Shown here piece after piece: positions 5,188 through 12,322 of a DNA stretch of 13,320 nucleotides. Positions within the stretch are counted from its first letter, which is position 1. Each line of letters starts with the position of its first letter. The position numbers and the translations under genes were made by a program. The notes below the pieces were generated by a model. That model was not told where the DNA came from. It did not search any database and saw nothing but the letters and a program-made list of their open reading frames with translations. The stretch comes from Clostridiales bacterium. GTDB taxonomy: Bacteria > Bacillota > Clostridia > Oscillospirales > Acutalibacteraceae. The stretch spans positions 1 through 13,320 of the forward strand of contig JAJQDK010000111.1 of assembly GCA_021202245.1 (NCBI GenBank), in the 5' to 3' direction.

Positions 5188-7953
5188 ATGTCCCAAGATT
5201 ACAATTCTACTCTTAATCTTCCTAAAACCGATTTCCCTATGCGTGCAGGATTGCCGAAAAGTGAGCCTGTTACACTTAAAAATTGGGAAGATGAAAATGT
5301 TTATGAAAACCTAATGAAAATCAACGAGGGAAAACCGCTGTTTGTTTTGCATGACGGTCCTCCTTATGCCAACGGCGATATTCATCTCGGCACCGCTCTT
5401 AATAAAATCCTTAAGGATTTTATAATCAGATATAAGAATATGGCAGGCTTTAAGGCTCCTTATGTTCCCGGCTGGGATACTCACGGTTTGCCGACCGAGC
5501 TTAAAGCGCGCAAAAAAGCAGGCGTCGGTAGCTCATCCGAGCTTTCTCCGCTTGAACTCAGAAAAATGTGTGAGGAGTTTGTTGCCGGTTATATTGATGA
5601 CCAACGCAACCAATTCAAACGTCTCGGCGTTATTGCCGAATGGGATAATCCCTATATTACCCTCACTAAAGACTTTGAAGCTGAGCAAATCAGAATTTTT
5701 GCCGAAATGGCATGCAAGGGCTATATTTACAAGGGTCTAAAGCCCGTTTATTGGTGCCCGGAATGTAAAACCGCTCTTGCCGAGGCAGAAATTGAATATG
5801 CCGAAGATCCCTACCATTCAATTTACGTCAAATTTAACGTTACCGATGATTTAGGGAAATTTTCGGCTATGGGAATTGACCCTAAGAAAGTATATTTTGT
5901 TATTTGGACTACTACCACCTGGACGTTGCCTGCCAATGTTGCAATTTGCGTTGGACCTTCTTTCGATTATGTTGTAGTTAAAAGCAATGACGAATATTAT
6001 GTTATGGCAGAAGAGCTTTACAAGGAAGCTATGGAGGCTGCCGAAATAGAAAATTACGAGGTTGTAGGTACTGTTAAGGGTTCTGAACTTGAGTATATGA
6101 AGACAGCTCATCCTTTCCTTGACAGAGAATCGCTCGTAATTGTCGGCAATCACGTAACACTCGAAAGCGGTACAGGATGCGTTCATACCGCTCCGGGTCA
6201 CGGTCTTGATGACTACGAAGTCTGCCGCAATTATCCTGAAATTCCCATAATTGTACCTGTTGACGAAAACGGCGTTCTTACGGAAGAAGCAGGACAATTC
6301 TCCGGTCTTACAACCGATGAAGCTAATAAACCTATTGCTGAATATCTTGAGCAAACAGGCGCTTTGTTTGCTCTTAAAAAGATTATTCACCAATATCCGC
6401 ACTGCTGGAGATGCAAACAGCCGGTGCTTTTCCGTGCAACCGATCAGTGGTTCTGTTCCGTTGACGACTTTAAGGACGATGCCGTAAAGGCGATTGAAGA
6501 GGTTGAATGGATTCCCGGATGGGGCAAGGACAGAATAACTTCGATGGTTAAGGAAAGAAAGGATTGGTGTATTTCACGCCAGCGTAAATGGGGCGTACCG
6601 ATTCCGATTTTCTATTGCGCTGACTGCGGAGAACCGATGATTGATAAGGAAGCAATGCTTGCAGTTGCGGATTTGTTTGAACAAGAGGGCTCCAATGCTT
6701 GGTTTACTCACGAAGCATCCGATATTTTGCCCAAAGGTGCAAAATGTAAAAAATGCGGATGTTCTTCGTTTACAAAAGAAAAAGATATTATGGATGTTTG
6801 GTTTGACAGCGGTTCATCTCATGCAGCCGTTCTTAAAAAACGTCCTGATTTAAAATGGCCCGCTGACCTCTATCTTGAAGGTGCAGACCAGTACAGAGGT
6901 TGGTTTCAATCATCTCTTCTTACCTCTGTAGCCACGATGGGCACAGCGCCGTATAAGGCAGTGCTTACTCACGGATGGGTTGTTGACGGCAAGGGCCGAG
7001 TAATGCATAAATCACTCGGCAACGGTATCGACCCGCAGGAGGTTATTGACCAATACGGTGCCGACGTACTTCGTTTGTGGGTTGCTTCCTCCGACTATCA
7101 TGCCGATATAAGAATTTCTCAGGATATTCTTAAACAGCTTTCCGAGGCTTACAGAAAAATCAGAAACACCGCAAGATATATTCTCGGAAATCTTTCCGAC
7201 TTTAATCCCGACACCGATATGGTTCCGCTTGACGATGTTATGCCTATTGACAAATGGGCTCTTGCCAAGCTTAACAGCCTCATTGATAAGGTTACTGAAT
7301 CCTACGATAAATACGAGTTCCACATTGTTTATCACAGTATTCATAACTTCTGTGTTGTAGATATGTCTAATTTCTATCTTGACGTTCTTAAGGATAGACT
7401 CTATACCGAAAAGGCGGACAGCAGGGCGCGCAGAACCGCTCAGACAACCATCTATCTTATTCTTGATGCAATGACAAGAATGATTGCTCCTATTTTTGCA
7501 TATACTTCTGATGAAATCTGGAGATATATGCCTCATTCTTCAAATGATAAAGCCGAACACATTATATACAATGAAATGCCTAAAAAGCTTAATTTGTCCG
7601 TAGACGATGAATTTATGGCCTTCTGGGACGAAATTCACGAACTCAGAGATGATATTAAAAAGGTTATGGAGCCGTTTATTAAGGATAAAACAATTAAAAG
7701 CTCGCTTGAAGCCTCAATCACGATTGCCGCAGGCGGTAAGAAGCTTGAATTTTTGAAGAATGCCGAGCCCGAATTGTGCGCTGCTTTAATAGTTTCAAAC
7801 GTTGAAATTATTGATAACGGCGGAGAGCTTGATATCACGGTTAATAAGGCTGTGGGCGATAAATGCGAGCGTTGCTGGGCTATAAGCAAAACAGTCGGAA
7901 GCAATCCTGAGCATCCTACTCTTTGCGCCCGCTGCTGTGAAATATTAAAATAG
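5188..7953 (+). CDS. ileS: Isoleucine--tRNA ligase
   Basis: This class I aminoacyl-tRNA synthetase charges tRNA-Ile and edits mischarged valine. From ATG 5188 it is 921 residues, a normal bacterial length. The HIGH signature is in PPYANGDIHLGTA (residues 58-70, His66). The CP1 editing domain follows (about 180-400, with WTTTTWTLPAN and TGCVHTAPGHGLDDY). Next are the catalytic core SRQRKWGVPIP, DVWFDSGSSHAAV and the second signature VMHKSLGN (MHKS at 606-609). The second signature differs from the usual KMSKS but keeps the catalytic-loop lysine and serine. An anticodon-binding helical domain comes after it. A C-terminal zinc knuckle ends the protein, with cysteines 893, 896, 913 and 916. No T-box leader is present. 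The divIVA-ileS-lspA-rluD order is familiar in Firmicutes. The stop is 68 bp before lspA. Confidence 0.97.
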   Translation: MSQDYNSTLNLPKTDFPMRAGLPKSEPVTLKNWEDENVYENLMKINEGKPLFVLHDGPPYANGDIHLGTALNKILKDFIIRYKNMAGFKAPYVPGWDTHGLPTELKARKKAGVGSSSELSPLELRKMCEEFVAGYIDDQRNQFKRLGVIAEWDNPYITLTKDFEAEQIRIFAEMACKGYIYKGLKPVYWCPECKTALAEAEIEYAEDPYHSIYVKFNVTDDLGKFSAMGIDPKKVYFVIWTTTTWTLPANVAICVGPSFDYVVVKSNDEYYVMAEELYKEAMEAAEIENYEVVGTVKGSELEYMKTAHPFLDRESLVIVGNHVTLESGTGCVHTAPGHGLDDYEVCRNYPEIPIIVPVDENGVLTEEAGQFSGLTTDEANKPIAEYLEQTGALFALKKIIHQYPHCWRCKQPVLFRATDQWFCSVDDFKDDAVKAIEEVEWIPGWGKDRITSMVKERKDWCISRQRKWGVPIPIFYCADCGEPMIDKEAMLAVADLFEQEGSNAWFTHEASDILPKGAKCKKCGCSSFTKEKDIMDVWFDSGSSHAAVLKKRPDLKWPADLYLEGADQYRGWFQSSLLTSVATMGTAPYKAVLTHGWVVDGKGRVMHKSLGNGIDPQEVIDQYGADVLRLWVASSDYHADIRISQDILKQLSEAYRKIRNTARYILGNLSDFNPDTDMVPLDDVMPIDKWALAKLNSLIDKVTESYDKYEFHIVYHSIHNFCVVDMSNFYLDVLKDRLYTEKADSRARRTAQTTIYLILDAMTRMIAPIFAYTSDEIWRYMPHSSNDKAEHIIYNEMPKKLNLSVDDEFMAFWDEIHELRDDIKKVMEPFIKDKTIKSSLEASITIAAGGKKLEFLKNAEPELCAALIVSNVEIIDNGGELDITVNKAVGDKCERCWAISKTVGSNPEHPTLCARCCEILK

Positions 7954-7972
7954 TTTTGATTTTATCATATAA

Positions 7973-8006
7973 ATAAATCGGTGTGATTTTTTGCACACCG
8001 ATTTAT
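7973..8006 (+). repeat. Perfect 13-bp inverted repeat between ileS and lspA
   Basis: ATAAATCGGTGTG at 7973-7985 pairs without mismatch with 7994-8006. The 8-base loop is ATTTTTTG. The hairpin starts 19 bp after the ileS stop and ends 6 bp before the lspA Shine-Dalgarno site (GGAGGG, 8013-8018). The downstream flank is only mildly T-rich (ATCTTT), so it is not a textbook terminator. It could be a weak terminator or attenuator, an mRNA-stabilising 3' structure for ileS, or a structure that influences access to the lspA start. Confidence 0.8.
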
Positions 8007-8021
8007 ATCTTTGGAGGGTTT

Positions 8022-8507
8022 ATGCCTTTTGTTGCCTTGGCACTCGGTGTCATACTTGCTGTTATTGATCAGATAATTAAATATTTTGTATCCGTATATC
8101 TTGAGCCTGTCGGAACAATTACGGTTATAGACAATCTTTTAAACCTCACTTATGTTGAGAACGACGGCGTTGCCTTCGGAATGTTTTCGGATATGCGATG
8201 GATTTTTGTAGCTTTAACATCAATTCTTTTGCTTGTTATTATTTTTATAATGTTTAGGAAACGTCCCAAAAGCAGATTTTTTTATATTTGTGCTGCATTG
8301 ATTATAGGCGGAGGAATAGGAAATCTTATTGACAGAATAATGTACGGATATGTTATTGACTATCTTAGCCTTTCGCTTTTTGCTCCTGTCTGCAATTTTG
8401 CGGATTACTGCATTACAATAGGCACGGTTATGCTGATAATTTATATTTTGTTTTTCTCTGATTTTATTTCTTCCGATTCCAAAAAGGTAAAAAAGAAAGA
8501 TGACTGA
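8022..8507 (+). CDS. lspA: Lipoprotein signal peptidase (signal peptidase II)
   Basis: LspA is the membrane aspartic protease that removes signal peptides from diacylglyceryl-modified prolipoproteins. The 161-residue protein shows four membrane segments (about 2-22, 58-77, 87-104 and 131-147). The conserved boxes are VIDQIIK (15-20), NLTYVENDGVAFGM (41-54), GNLIDRI (100-106), and the catalytic pair D113 (YVIDYL) and D128 (NFAD). A lysine-rich cytoplasmic tail ends the protein. I chose ATG 8022, which has GGAGGG only 3 bp upstream, a tight spacing. An in-frame GTG at 7983 would start inside the hairpin and is unlikely. The last 8 bp overlap rluD, so the two are translationally coupled, as in many bacteria. 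Confidence 0.96.
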   Translation: MPFVALALGVILAVIDQIIKYFVSVYLEPVGTITVIDNLLNLTYVENDGVAFGMFSDMRWIFVALTSILLLVIIFIMFRKRPKSRFFYICAALIIGGGIGNLIDRIMYGYVIDYLSLSLFAPVCNFADYCITIGTVMLIIYILFFSDFISSDSKKVKKKDD

Positions 8508-9417
8508 ATATAAATTTACTTGTGAAACTGACGGTGTAAGAATTGATAAGTTTACATCTGAGTGCAATATCGGGCTTTCAAGATCTGCTGCAGCCAATCT
8601 GATTGAAAAGGAAAATGTACTTGTAAACGGCAATGCCGCGGCTAAGAATTATAAACTAAAGTCCGGAGATATTATTGAAGTTAAAATTCCGGATCCGATT
8701 GCATATGAAGCAAAAGCCGAAAATATTCCCCTTGATATCGTTTATGAGGATAAATATTTGCTTGTTGTAAATAAACCCAAGGGAATGGTGGTTCATCCTG
8801 CTGTCGGGAATTACGAAAAAACGCTTGTAAACGCCCTGCTTTATCATTGCAAGGATAGTCTTTCCGGCATCAACGGTGTTATGCGACCCGGTATAGTTCA
8901 CAGAATTGATAAAGATACAAGCGGTTTGCTTATTGTGGCGAAAAATGATTATGCCCACGCCTTTCTTGCCGAGCAAATTAAAGAGCATACCTTCACACGA
9001 GAGTATGAAGCCGTAGTGTTCGGAAATCTTAAGGATGACTGCGGTACCGTTGATGCTCCCATAGGACGCAATCCAAATGACCGCAAGAAAATGTGCGTTA
9101 TTTCAAAAAACAGTAAAAATGCTGTTACTCACTATTCCGTAATTAAACGCTATAATGGATACACTCATATAAAATGCAGGCTTGAAACCGGCAGGACGCA
9201 TCAAATTCGTGTTCATATGGCATATATCGGTCACCCTGTGTCGGGTGATAAGGTATATGGTCTGAAAAAAGAAAAAACAGCCTTTGAGGGTCAGTGCCTT
9301 CATGCTAAAAAAATAGGCTTTATTCATCCGAAATCAAATAAATATATGGAATTTGATTCCGATTTGCCCGACTACTTTAAAAAATATTTGCAAAAGCTTG
9401 AATATTTAAGCAAATAA
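8500..9417 (+). CDS. rluD: 23S rRNA pseudouridine synthase, RluD/YlyB family
   Basis: RluA-superfamily enzymes isomerise uridines to pseudouridine; the RluD branch acts on helix 69 of 23S rRNA at the subunit interface. The 305-residue protein has an N-terminal S4 RNA-binding domain (about 13-60, RIDKFTS and SRSAAANLIEK). The catalytic domain follows, with VVNKPKGMVVHP (89-100) and the family motif HRIDKDTSG (134-142), whose Asp137 is the expected nucleophile. It also has ETGRTHQIRVHMAYIGHPV and, near the end, LHAKKIGFIHP. The ATG overlaps the end of lspA by 8 bp. The upstream AAAGGT is weak, so initiation probably depends on coupling. The exact target uridine cannot be read from sequence. The gene pyrR, often next in Bacillus, is absent. 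The pairing with lspA is a strong contextual support. Confidence 0.93.
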   Translation: MTEYKFTCETDGVRIDKFTSECNIGLSRSAAANLIEKENVLVNGNAAAKNYKLKSGDIIEVKIPDPIAYEAKAENIPLDIVYEDKYLLVVNKPKGMVVHPAVGNYEKTLVNALLYHCKDSLSGINGVMRPGIVHRIDKDTSGLLIVAKNDYAHAFLAEQIKEHTFTREYEAVVFGNLKDDCGTVDAPIGRNPNDRKKMCVISKNSKNAVTHYSVIKRYNGYTHIKCRLETGRTHQIRVHMAYIGHPVSGDKVYGLKKEKTAFEGQCLHAKKIGFIHPKSNKYMEFDSDLPDYFKKYLQKLEYLSK

Positions 9418-9440
9418 TATTTTTAATTTTAAAAAAAGGC

Positions 9441-9469
9441 TTGCATTATATTTCTTTTTATGATATTAT
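9441..9469 (+). promoter_or_regulatory. Probable sigma-A type promoter for rplS
   Basis: TATTAT at 9464-9469 (five of six matches to the -10 consensus) lies 17 bp downstream of TTGCAT at 9441-9446, a weak -35. The surrounding sequence is very AT-rich. Transcription would start near 9477. The adjacent structured leader and the isolated rplS unit both call for a promoter here. Confidence 0.6.
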
Positions 9470-9476
9470 ATATAAG

Positions 9477-9590
9477 CATTTGAACCGTCGGTACTCTCGA
9501 CGAGGTCAAATAACGGTTCTACCGTCATTTTGAATTTGATAGTCCTCTGCCTTTTCAGGTATGAATATCGAGAATAATTAGGAGGATAAA
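9477..9590 (+). promoter_or_regulatory. Candidate structured leader of rplS (possible L19 leader)
   Basis: About 110 untranslated bases separate the promoter from rplS. ACGGTT (9513-9518) can pair upstream with AACCGT (9483-9488; extended stem 9482-9488 with 9513-9519). Alternatively, ACGGT (9513-9517) can pair with ACCGT just downstream (9521-9525), inside an outer TCAAA/TTTGA pair (9506-9510 with 9529-9533). In the second fold a separate hairpin, GTCG 9487-9490 with CGAC 9498-9501, is free to form. TCCTCT (9543-9548) can pair with GGAGGA (9581-9586), covering the Shine-Dalgarno site. A ribosomal-protein leader upstream of rplS, autoregulated by L19, is known in low-GC Gram-positives (the L19 leader family). 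I could not align this one to that model, so the match is inference. Confidence 0.55.
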
Positions 9591-9938
9591 ATGGACGCAT
9601 TGAAACTGATTGCTGCTGACTCTGTAAAGGATACAACTCCCGAGTTCGGCATCGGCGATACTGTAAAGGTATCGGTAAACATTCGCGAAGGCGAAAGAGA
9701 AAGAATTCAGATGTTTGAGGGCACTGTTATTGCCAAAAGAGGCAGCGGTGTGGCTGAAACATTTACTGTAAGACGTGTAGCTTACGGCGTAGGTGTTGAA
9801 AGAGTTTTCCCGCTTCATTCACCTAACGTAAAAGATGTACAGGTTGTTCGTTACGGTAAAGTTCGCAGAAGCAAGCTCTATTATCTGCGTGACAGAGTCG
9901 GTAAGGCTGCTAAGGTTAAAGAGCAGATTCGCAAGTAA
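9591..9938 (+). CDS. rplS: 50S ribosomal protein L19
   Basis: L19 lies at the 30S-50S interface and contributes to intersubunit bridges. The 115-residue length is typical. Recognisable parts are FGIGDTVKVSVNIREGERER (residues 19-38), QMFEGTVIAKRGSG (40-53), the conserved ETFTVRRVAYGVGVERVFP (56-74) and VRYGKVRRSKLYYLRDR (86-102). AGGAGG at 9580-9585 precedes the ATG by 5 bp. In many Firmicutes rplS follows rimM and trmD. Here it stands alone between rluD and lepB, with its own promoter, leader and terminator, which fits separate autogenous control. Codon use is adapted as expected for a highly expressed gene (for example many CGT, GGC and GTA codons), but I did not count it formally. Confidence 0.98.
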   Translation: MDALKLIAADSVKDTTPEFGIGDTVKVSVNIREGERERIQMFEGTVIAKRGSGVAETFTVRRVAYGVGVERVFPLHSPNVKDVQVVRYGKVRRSKLYYLRDRVGKAAKVKEQIRK

Positions 9939-9957
9939 TTCTCTGATATTTAAGTTT

Positions 9958-9990
9958 AAAGGGGACTTTAAAAGTCCCTTTTGCTTTATT
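9958..9990 (+). terminator. Rho-independent terminator after rplS
   Basis: AAAGGGGAC (9958-9966) pairs with GTCCCTTTT (9974-9982) in a 9-bp stem with one G-U pair and a 7-base loop. The T-rich run after and within the right arm (TTTTGCTTTATTT) gives a typical intrinsic terminator 19 bp after the rplS stop. Confidence 0.85.
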
Positions 9991-10011
9991 TATATAAAAA
10001 AACAGTATAAA
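9981..10011 (+). promoter_or_regulatory. Weak candidate promoter for lepB
   Basis: TATAAA at 10006-10011 could be a -10 box, with TTGCTT at 9981-9986 as a -35 at a long 19-bp spacing. A promoter is expected, since a terminator closes rplS just upstream, but these boxes are poor. Confidence 0.3.
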
Positions 10012-10026
10012 GTTGTAAATTTCAGC

Positions 10027-10032
10027 AGGTGA
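10027..10032 (+). promoter_or_regulatory. Ribosome binding site that favours the TTG start of lepB
   Basis: AGGTGA at 10027-10032 lies 5 bp before TTG 10038. The alternative GTG start at 10029 lies inside this site and has no Shine-Dalgarno of its own. Confidence 0.55.
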
Positions 10033-10037
10033 ATGAA

Positions 10038-10727
10038 TTGAGTGAAAACAACACAGATAACATTACATATGAAGATAATATTACTGAAGATGCGGATGTT
10101 GAGGGGATAAACCTCACATCGGAAATCAGTCCGGAGCTGTATGAGAAGAAAAAAGAAAGCAACGACGGTGTTAAAAAATTTGTGACAACAAGATCCGAAG
10201 GCGTAGCATCAAATGTATACGATTGGGTAAGATGCGTTTTGTTCGCATTTTCGATTATTTTATTATGCATTATTTTCCTTTTCAGGCTTGTTAATGTAGA
10301 GGGTTCGTCAATGAACGATACTTTGACAAGCAACGATAAGGTAGTCGTAACCAATCTGTTTTATGAACCGCATAATAATGATATTATTGTTATTTCTCAC
10401 GGCGCAGAATATTCAAAGCCCATTATAAAACGAGTTATAGCAACCGAGGGTCAGTCAATTGAGCTTGACTATGAAAATGACAGAATTATTGTTGACGGCG
10501 TTGTGCTTGACGAGGTATATATTGATGATTCTACCTTTGAAGGAAACGTAGGCGATAATGAAATTCCCGATGTTGTTCCCGAGGGAAAGATTTTTGTAAT
10601 GGGAGATAACAGGCGGGCTTCAATGGACAGCCGCAGCACCGAAATAGGATTGATTGATGTTGAAAATGTAATCGGAAAAGCTCAGTTTGTTGTTTTTCCC
10701 TTTAACCACTTCGGTTATCTTTATTGA
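10038..10727 (+). CDS. lepB: Type I signal peptidase
   Basis: This membrane serine protease removes signal peptides from exported proteins on the outer face of the membrane. From TTG 10038 it is 229 residues: an acidic cytoplasmic N-terminus of about 60 residues, one membrane segment (about 63-84, CVLFAFSIILLCIIFLF), then the catalytic domain. The serine box is NVEGSSMNDTL, with the likely nucleophile Ser91. The general-base lysine is K131 in IIKRVIA, and box E is FVMGDNRRASMDSR. A conserved Pro in the usual SMxPTL is replaced by Asp. The start could also be GTG 10029 (three residues longer), but AGGTGA lies just before the TTG. Orthologues often have much shorter cytoplasmic tails, so the acidic extension is noteworthy. 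The gene is bounded by terminators on both sides. Confidence 0.93.
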   Translation: MSENNTDNITYEDNITEDADVEGINLTSEISPELYEKKKESNDGVKKFVTTRSEGVASNVYDWVRCVLFAFSIILLCIIFLFRLVNVEGSSMNDTLTSNDKVVVTNLFYEPHNNDIIVISHGAEYSKPIIKRVIATEGQSIELDYENDRIIVDGVVLDEVYIDDSTFEGNVGDNEIPDVVPEGKIFVMGDNRRASMDSRSTEIGLIDVENVIGKAQFVVFPFNHFGYLY

Positions 10728-10765
10728 TAATTTGCTTTTTAATTTTTTTAAAAATTTGTTGTGTT

Positions 10766-10807
10766 AAGCTTATTTCTGTTTTATATTAGAGATAAGCTTT
10801 TCTTTTA
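10766..10807 (+). terminator. Rho-independent terminator after lepB
   Basis: AAGCTTATTTCT (10766-10777) pairs with AGAGATAAGCTT (10788-10799) in a 12-bp stem with one G-U pair and a 10-base loop. TTTCTTTT follows. It lies 38 bp after the lepB stop. TTGTGT (10759-10764) and TATATT (10782-10787) sit at 17-bp spacing across the hairpin and could be a promoter for rbgA, but the support is thin. Confidence 0.8.
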
Positions 10808-10839
10808 ATCAGAGCTATAACGGAAAAGGACGTTTTTAT

Positions 10840-11703
10840 ATGAGTGAAATGCAAAATATTCAATGGTTTCCCGGTCATATGACAAAAACCAAAAGACAAA
10901 TTCAGTCGAGTCTTAAGCTTGTCGATGCGGTGGCTGAGATAATAGATGCAAGAATTCCGGTCAGCAGCCGTAACCCCGATATAAATAAAATTATTCAAAA
11001 TAAACCGAGAGTAATTTTACTGAATAAATGCGATATGGCAAATCAGAACGCAACAAAAAAGTGGATAGAGCATTTTAAAAACGAGGGTATTACAGCAATT
11101 GCCGTGGACTGCAAGAGCGGTTACGGTCTTAACAGGTTTGCCCCTTCCGTTAATATGGTGCTTAGCAAGCGCCTTGAAAATCTAAAAGCAAAGGGTATGG
11201 TAAATCCTACCTTGAGAATAATGATAGTCGGTATTCCTAACGTCGGCAAGTCTTCGTTTATAAATCGTATCGCCAAGCAGAATAGGGCAAAAGTGGAGGA
11301 CAGACCGGGTGTCACAAGGGGCAATCAATGGTATACTATAGCTAAAAATCTTGAAATGCTTGATACTCCGGGTGTTTTATGGCCTAAATTTGACGATAAA
11401 ATTGTCGGCGAGCATCTTGCCTTCACAGGCGCAGTAAAAGACCAAATACTCGATACCGAGCTGTTGACAGTTCGTCTGCTTGATTTTTTAAAGGAGCTGC
11501 GCCCAAAGGATTTTATTGCACGGTTTAAGCTTGAAAATACAGATTTAAATGAAATTGACTCATACGAGCTTCTCAATATTATAGGCAAAAAAAGAGGTAT
11601 GCTTATATCAGGCGGCGAAATTGACACCGAAAGAGCTGCAATTATGCTGCTTGATGAATTTAGAAGCGCAAAGCTCGGCAGAATAACGATAGAAATGCCG
11701 TAA
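10840..11703 (+). CDS. rbgA: Ribosome biogenesis GTPase RbgA (YlqF)
   Basis: RbgA drives a late step of 50S subunit assembly in Firmicutes, when L16 and other late proteins join. The 287-residue protein has the circularly permuted GTPase order: G4 NKCD (62-65) and G5 around DCKSG (90-94) come before G1 GIPNVGKSS (131-139). G2 PGVTRG (Thr159) and G3 DTPG (175-178) follow. The N-terminal QWFPGHMTKTKRQI carries the family's conserved FPGHM near the catalytic His. A C-terminal helical ANTAR-like RNA-binding domain (about 205-285) completes it. ATG 10840 has AAAGGA 9 bp upstream. A second in-frame ATG at 10849 would lose three residues and lacks such spacing. rnhB follows after 15 bp, the same order as ylqF-rnhB in Bacillus. 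Confidence 0.96.
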   Translation: MSEMQNIQWFPGHMTKTKRQIQSSLKLVDAVAEIIDARIPVSSRNPDINKIIQNKPRVILLNKCDMANQNATKKWIEHFKNEGITAIAVDCKSGYGLNRFAPSVNMVLSKRLENLKAKGMVNPTLRIMIVGIPNVGKSSFINRIAKQNRAKVEDRPGVTRGNQWYTIAKNLEMLDTPGVLWPKFDDKIVGEHLAFTGAVKDQILDTELLTVRLLDFLKELRPKDFIARFKLENTDLNEIDSYELLNIIGKKRGMLISGGEIDTERAAIMLLDEFRSAKLGRITIEMP

Positions 11704-11718
11704 CAACGGAGGGATTAT

Positions 11719-12318
11719 ATGAATTGGCTTGAATACGAACAATCGGCAGCGCAAAAAGGGTACTGCGCAATCTGCGGTGTGGATGAAGCGGGAAGAGGTC
11801 CCCTTGCAGGACCTGTCTGCGCCGCAGCTGTAATATTGCCTCCGGACACAATGATTGACGGCGTGAATGATTCAAAAAAATTGTCAGAGAAAAAGCGAGA
11901 AGCTTTATTTGACGTTATAAAAGAAATCGCAGTTTCATACAGTATTGCATTTGCGAGCGTTGATGAAATTGAAGAGATGAATATTTTGAACGCTACCATG
12001 CTTGCAATGAAAAGAGCGGTTGAAAATCTTGATGTAAAGTCCGATTACGCTATGATTGACGGCAACAGGGTTCCCGATCTTGAAATACCGTGTGAATATA
12101 TAATCAAGGGCGATGCAAAATCTATGTCTGTTGCAAGTGCGTCCATACTCGCAAAGGTTTCAAGAGACCGACTCCTTTATGAGTACGCAAAAGAATATCC
12201 GCAGTATCGCTTTGATAAGCATAAGGGCTACGGTACAAAGGCGCATATTGAAGCGTTGAAGGAATACGGCCCCTGCCCTTATCATCGTATGAGCTTTTTA
12301 AAAAATATTTTGAAATAA
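11719..12318 (+). CDS. rnhB: Ribonuclease HII
   Basis: RNase HII cuts RNA in RNA-DNA hybrids and nicks 5' of single ribonucleotides left in DNA, which starts their removal. The 199-residue protein carries the catalytic DEDD set: D22 and E23 in VDEAGRGPLAGPV, D114 in AMIDGN, and D132 in KGDAKSMSVASASILAKV. The GRG motif at 25-27 reads the 2'-OH at the junction in characterised enzymes. The KHKGYGTKAHIEAL and GPCPYHRMSF segments close the family signature. ATG 11719 has a strong GGAGGG (11708-11713) upstream. Compared with the Bacillus protein it lacks the longer N-terminal extension. It is co-transcribed with rbgA (15-bp gap) and yraN (4-bp gap). Confidence 0.97.
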   Translation: MNWLEYEQSAAQKGYCAICGVDEAGRGPLAGPVCAAAVILPPDTMIDGVNDSKKLSEKKREALFDVIKEIAVSYSIAFASVDEIEEMNILNATMLAMKRAVENLDVKSDYAMIDGNRVPDLEIPCEYIIKGDAKSMSVASASILAKVSRDRLLYEYAKEYPQYRFDKHKGYGTKAHIEALKEYGPCPYHRMSFLKNILK

Positions 12319-12322
12319 TAAA

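Noticed and set aside
5851..6402. A 183-codon open frame on the minus strand within ileS
   Set aside because: It is antisense to the highly conserved IleS editing domain, and its translation is a composition artefact rich in Asn, Ile and Phe with no recognisable domain.
7012..7536. A 174-codon minus-strand open frame within ileS
   Set aside because: It is fully antisense to the conserved anticodon-binding region, with no start signals or homologous motifs.
7983..8021. Longer lspA starting at GTG 7983
   Set aside because: The extension would begin inside the hairpin and adds a Cys/Phe-rich stretch not typical of LspA; the GGAGGG before ATG 8022 supports the shorter form.
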